A DNA stretch of 64,000 nt from Acanthochlamys bracteata (lineage: Eukaryota > Streptophyta > Magnoliopsida > Pandanales > Velloziaceae), in the NCBI GenBank assembly GCA_019914995.1, contig CM034138.1, positions 4,836,001 to 4,900,000 of the forward strand. The letters are read 5' to 3'. The notes under the pieces are model-generated. The model saw only the letters and a list, made by a program, of their open reading frames with translations, ran no database searches and had not been told where the DNA came from. The position numbers and the translations under genes were made by a program. Position 1 is the stretch's first letter. Each line of letters opens with the position of its first letter. Shown here piece after piece: positions 60,781-64,000 of the stretch.

Positions 60781-61089
60781 TGTAGTAGGGTTTTTTAAAG
60801 TAGGTTTTCTATAGAAAGTTAATTTGTTATTATCATATACAGTTAATTGTGTTTTATGTATACAGAGAACTAAATCAATAAGTTAGTTACAAATTTTCAA
60901 AATGTAGCTTGTCCATATACGCATACGTGTTTATTATATTATATGATAACTACTCTATATTTTATATCAATTTCAAATAAAGATATTGGGTGATAATGTG
61001 TAATGATACATATTTATTATATCTTATTGTTATAGTAAATATTAGAATTTTATCACAATTTTATTATAATATGAATTAATTTATTTCAG
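60781..61089. other. AT-rich spacer
   Basis: No gene. It may include the start of the following LTR, whose 5' boundary I could not place. Confidence 0.35.
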
Positions 61090-62830
61090 TTTATTTTTGT
61101 GAAGCATAGGTGAATAAAGAAACAAATTATTGAAGGAATGAAATAAAAGAGCTAATCATGGGAGGAAATATCAAGCGGCGGTCCTCATTGATGCATTTGA
61201 CCAATCAAATCGAAACCAAAAATTTAGCATCAAATATAGCATTAAATATAGCAACAAATCTAGTATCAAATCTAATCCGAAGATTATGAAGATATTTTTT
61301 GCCTAATTTTGTGGGAGAAAGTTCAAATATAAAAAGGGGTGAATGGAGGGCCAAGAGAAACCAACAAGGAGCGAACGAAAAGCCGACGGAAAACCTAAAG
61401 AGAGCCGAGCGGGAGATAGAAGGAAGATCAGATTAGAGATGAAAAATTCTTCAGATTTGCTTTATTCTCTTTTTTCTCATGTTTTATTTTTCATATAATA
61501 TTATTATGTGTAATATTAATATGAGTGGCTAAATTCTCTAAACTGGAGTTAGAATGAAATCCTAATAAATTTAATTTATTTCCTGAATATTATGTGATGT
61601 ATGGATTGTTGATTTTATGCGAGTTGTTAATTCTTATTTGAAAAAATGTTTAGATGTTAAATTTGCATGTATGATCAGCATTGAGTTTGATATCTAAACT
61701 ATTATATTAATTGTGTTTGCGAGGACCAATCGGAGCATAATTTACGAATTACAGGATTAATAACTATAGTTAATATTTACTGGACCAAAGTGAATGCAAC
61801 TATATGATTTATGATTTCGCAGAATCTAACACATCGTTAGTAATTTCTAGACAAGGAGTTAGAATATCACTAGCGATAGGTGATTTTACACTGGACCAAA
61901 GTTAAAATCTTAATTAGAAATCGTATCTAAGAATTAGAGCAAGGTGTTAGGTACAAAGTCTTCACAATCATCATAATCTATTATCATATTTATTTAAAGA
62001 TTAAATTAGATGTATTAGTGGTGGATTCTAAAACTTTAGTTATTTGCATACCTATTTTCTCGATCCGTGTGTTATTTTTGTTCTTAGTTCTCGTACACTT
62101 TTGATTAGCTTTCACAAACACAACTTTTGTTAGTTAAAAATTTGAATTAGAGTTAACAACAATCTCTGTGGAACAAATTCGTTATTTGCTACACGGTAGA
62201 CACCAACTGTGCACTTGCGGGATAGACTAAGATATAATCACTGAGTTTTTCTTAATTGGTTTTATCTACATCAAGTTTTTGGTGCCGTTGCCGGGAATTA
62301 TTTTGTTTGACTTTGATTCAATCTAGCTTCATTTAGATTCATTGATATTTTGAATTTGTTTTGCATTTAGCTTAAAGCATATTAGTTTGTTTTTCATTAT
62401 AGTTATATTATTGCATGATCACTTGCTCTCACAGTCAATCTTCACTTGAATTTGATCTTGAGCTTGAAAGAGAGGTTAGGAGAATTAGACGTGAACGTAA
62501 AAAATATTTGAATATTAGAATTGAAGAGATGGCTGTTGCGCCAAATGAAACAATGGAAGATGTTGACATTTCCACAATTTCTGTATCTCTATCTGGTCTA
62601 ATAATTATAATTTATAATATTTAAAGAAAAGATATACTTAGCTACGTGATGATAACCAATGGAACTGCTTTATAAAAAATAGTCTCTTGAGGTTGAAGGA
62701 ATTAGAAAGGGAGATATGAAGGATTTGCTTGATGTTGAACGTGAAACTTATGAACCATCAGCAGTCGAAGTATTTTTTAGTACATTTTAATCCTGAAGAT
62801 GTATAGACCATGATGAATGCTATGGTAATA
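61090..62830 (+). mobile_element. Ty3/gypsy (Athila/Tat-like) LTR, primer site and gag start
   Basis: The LTR, with an unclear left edge, ends about 62273 (TTATCTACATCA). The primer site follows at 62280-62297 (TGGTGCCGTTGCCGGGAA), one base off the complement of plant tRNA-Asp that is typical of Athila, Ogre and Tat elements. A short frame at 62415-62624 has FDLELEREVRRIRRERKK, like the opening of gag in those families. GC-richer leader-type sequence lies at 61330-61440. Broken, and no pol seen before the window becomes AT-rich. Fossil. Confidence 0.7.
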
Positions 62831-64000
62831 TTTCTTCTTAATAATTAATTCTGAAATTACTACCTGTAGTTGCAACTGTATTATTTGTTCAGTGCCTATT
62901 TACTACTTATAGGTCACAACTATAAAATTATTTATAAAATTAATAAATTTTAAAATGCTATTTCAAAATTAATCATTAATTTAATTATAAGTATTTAATA
63001 CTAAACTCATAATATTAATATAAGATAATATTAATAATAATAAATATATTATTAAAAAATTAATAATTTTATTTTAAGAAATATTATTGAACTAAATAAT
63101 TAATTTAAGATATATCTCATTTATATTTGAAAAAAAATTTCGTATTTAAAATATATCATTATTATAAACTTATGAATATTTTAGATATTATATATTTTAT
63201 TTACAAATAAGCAAAAGCTTAGCTTAATATCTCTTTCACCCTTTATCATCATATAACACAATAAATTAAATTGTTCAAACACTTTTTAGTTAAAATTACT
63301 TTTTTAGCCAAAAGCACTACACTCGCTTAAGAACATATAAAGTAGCTATCCTAAAAACTCCAAATTTTTAGCTTGGCCTGACGGGGTAATGTTTAATATG
63401 AATAAAAATACTTTGAAATCATATCATTTATACGTAGTTATTTACAATTTTCATATACAGTAATTATAATTACACATAAATTTGAAAAATATATTCACAA
63501 ATACTGAAGCATCCTAAACAAATTAAAAACTTAAATTTGCTAACTTTAGTTTTTTAAAAGGAAGGAACGAACGAGCCAAAATATTTCTCCTTAAATGTTA
63601 ACCGATTAGTAAAATACATACATGTTATTTAGAAGCATTATCTTCTCAATGAGTCTCAATTGCATCAAACTTTCATAGACAGTTCATAGTCAATACGTCT
63701 ATCTATATTTTATAACTCGGTTAAGCATTATGAAACTTTCTTTACATTGATTTATCTAGACTTGGAGGTCCAGTTGTAAATAAAGATTCCATGACAACTG
63801 CTATGATAGAATCTTTGTTAGTAATGGGAACATCAAGTCTAACTAATTCAATATTTGAAAATTTTCAGTCATCATCAATCAAGAAGGGGTTGTTGAATAT
63901 GAATTACTTGGTAGACTTTGATAAATAGGGACTCGTCGGAAAGATGATGAGCCCAATCAACCATCCCAACCTTCTCCTAGTTATCACAAGAAGGATGTCT
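62831..64000. other. AT-rich spacer to window end
   Basis: No gene recognised. 62880-63330 is very AT-rich and MITE-like but without clear ends. At 63750-63930 a plus-strand frame reads LGGPVVNKDSMTTAMIESLL and FENFQSSSIKKGLLNMNY before a stop. It could be the edge of a gene or retroelement continuing beyond 64000, but I cannot name it. Confidence 0.4.

Noticed and set aside
1-64000. tRNA, rRNA, organellar or bacterial-type genes
   Set aside because: No cloverleaf candidates, rRNA cores or operon-like gene runs were seen when reading both strands by eye; a covariance-model scan was not possible here.

Overview
This is nuclear DNA from a flowering plant. The evidence is one spliced gene with GT-AG introns that matches a plant phenylpropanoid-type reductase, decayed pieces of two other plant genes (a tonoplast aquaporin and ribosomal protein uL2/RPL8), and a dense, nested layer of typical plant mobile elements: Ty1/copia, Ty3/gypsy, Mutator-like/FAR1, CACTA, hAT-like and Tourist-like elements. 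I cannot decide between monocot and eudicot from the sequence. Base composition is strongly AT-rich apart from the gene exons, some LTR leaders and the long termini of the Mutator-like elements.

Layout. 1-8.3 kb: a decayed FAR1/FRS-type (MULE) transposase gene on the minus strand, its likely upstream terminal region at 7.0-8.3 kb, and a 2.67-kb Ty3/gypsy-like solo LTR inserted between them (4325-6998, target duplication TTTTC). 8.4-13 kb: small DNA elements, several with visible target duplications (8458-9613, 11183-11442, 11470-12209, 12587-12801). 13-15.9 kb: a short-LTR copia relic with a CACTA-like patch inside. 16.7-20.0 kb: a non-autonomous Mutator-like element with inverted arms and an exon-like core. 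20.0-26.4 kb: a TIP aquaporin pseudogene split by a 5.8-kb copia element (20139-25940), which itself carries a 336-bp solo LTR. 27.0-27.3 kb: a miniature LTR-like element. 27.5-30.1 kb: the only intact gene, a five-exon SNL6/cinnamoyl-CoA-reductase-like gene (367 aa). 30-36 kb: AT-rich spacer with MITE-like and hAT-like elements.

36.1-46.5 kb holds three solo LTRs of one copia-like family (36128-37642, 41861-43302, 44901-46536), each with a perfect 5-bp target duplication. The second sits inside a CACTA transposon (39166 to about 43880) and the third inside a second Mutator-like element (about 44240-47340). 47.3-52.6 kb is a second copia element with LTRs of about 100 bp. 54.2-54.4 kb is an RPL8 exon relic. 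57.1-60.8 kb is a third copia, flanked and interrupted by Tourist-like MITEs. 61.1-62.8 kb is an LTR, primer site and gag start of an Athila/Tat-like Ty3 element.

How it fits together: there is no operon-like or cooperative gene system here. One working gene stands in a repeat cluster, and the insertion order can be read from nesting: gene or old element, then copia or CACTA or MULE, then solo LTRs and MITEs. I found no convincing undescribed biological system. The most informative signals are the MULE family whose ends abut TA-microsatellites inside a short copia LTR, the three matched solo LTRs, and a reductase whose usual catalytic Tyr position holds Leu. All boundaries and identities were read by eye without alignment or database search.
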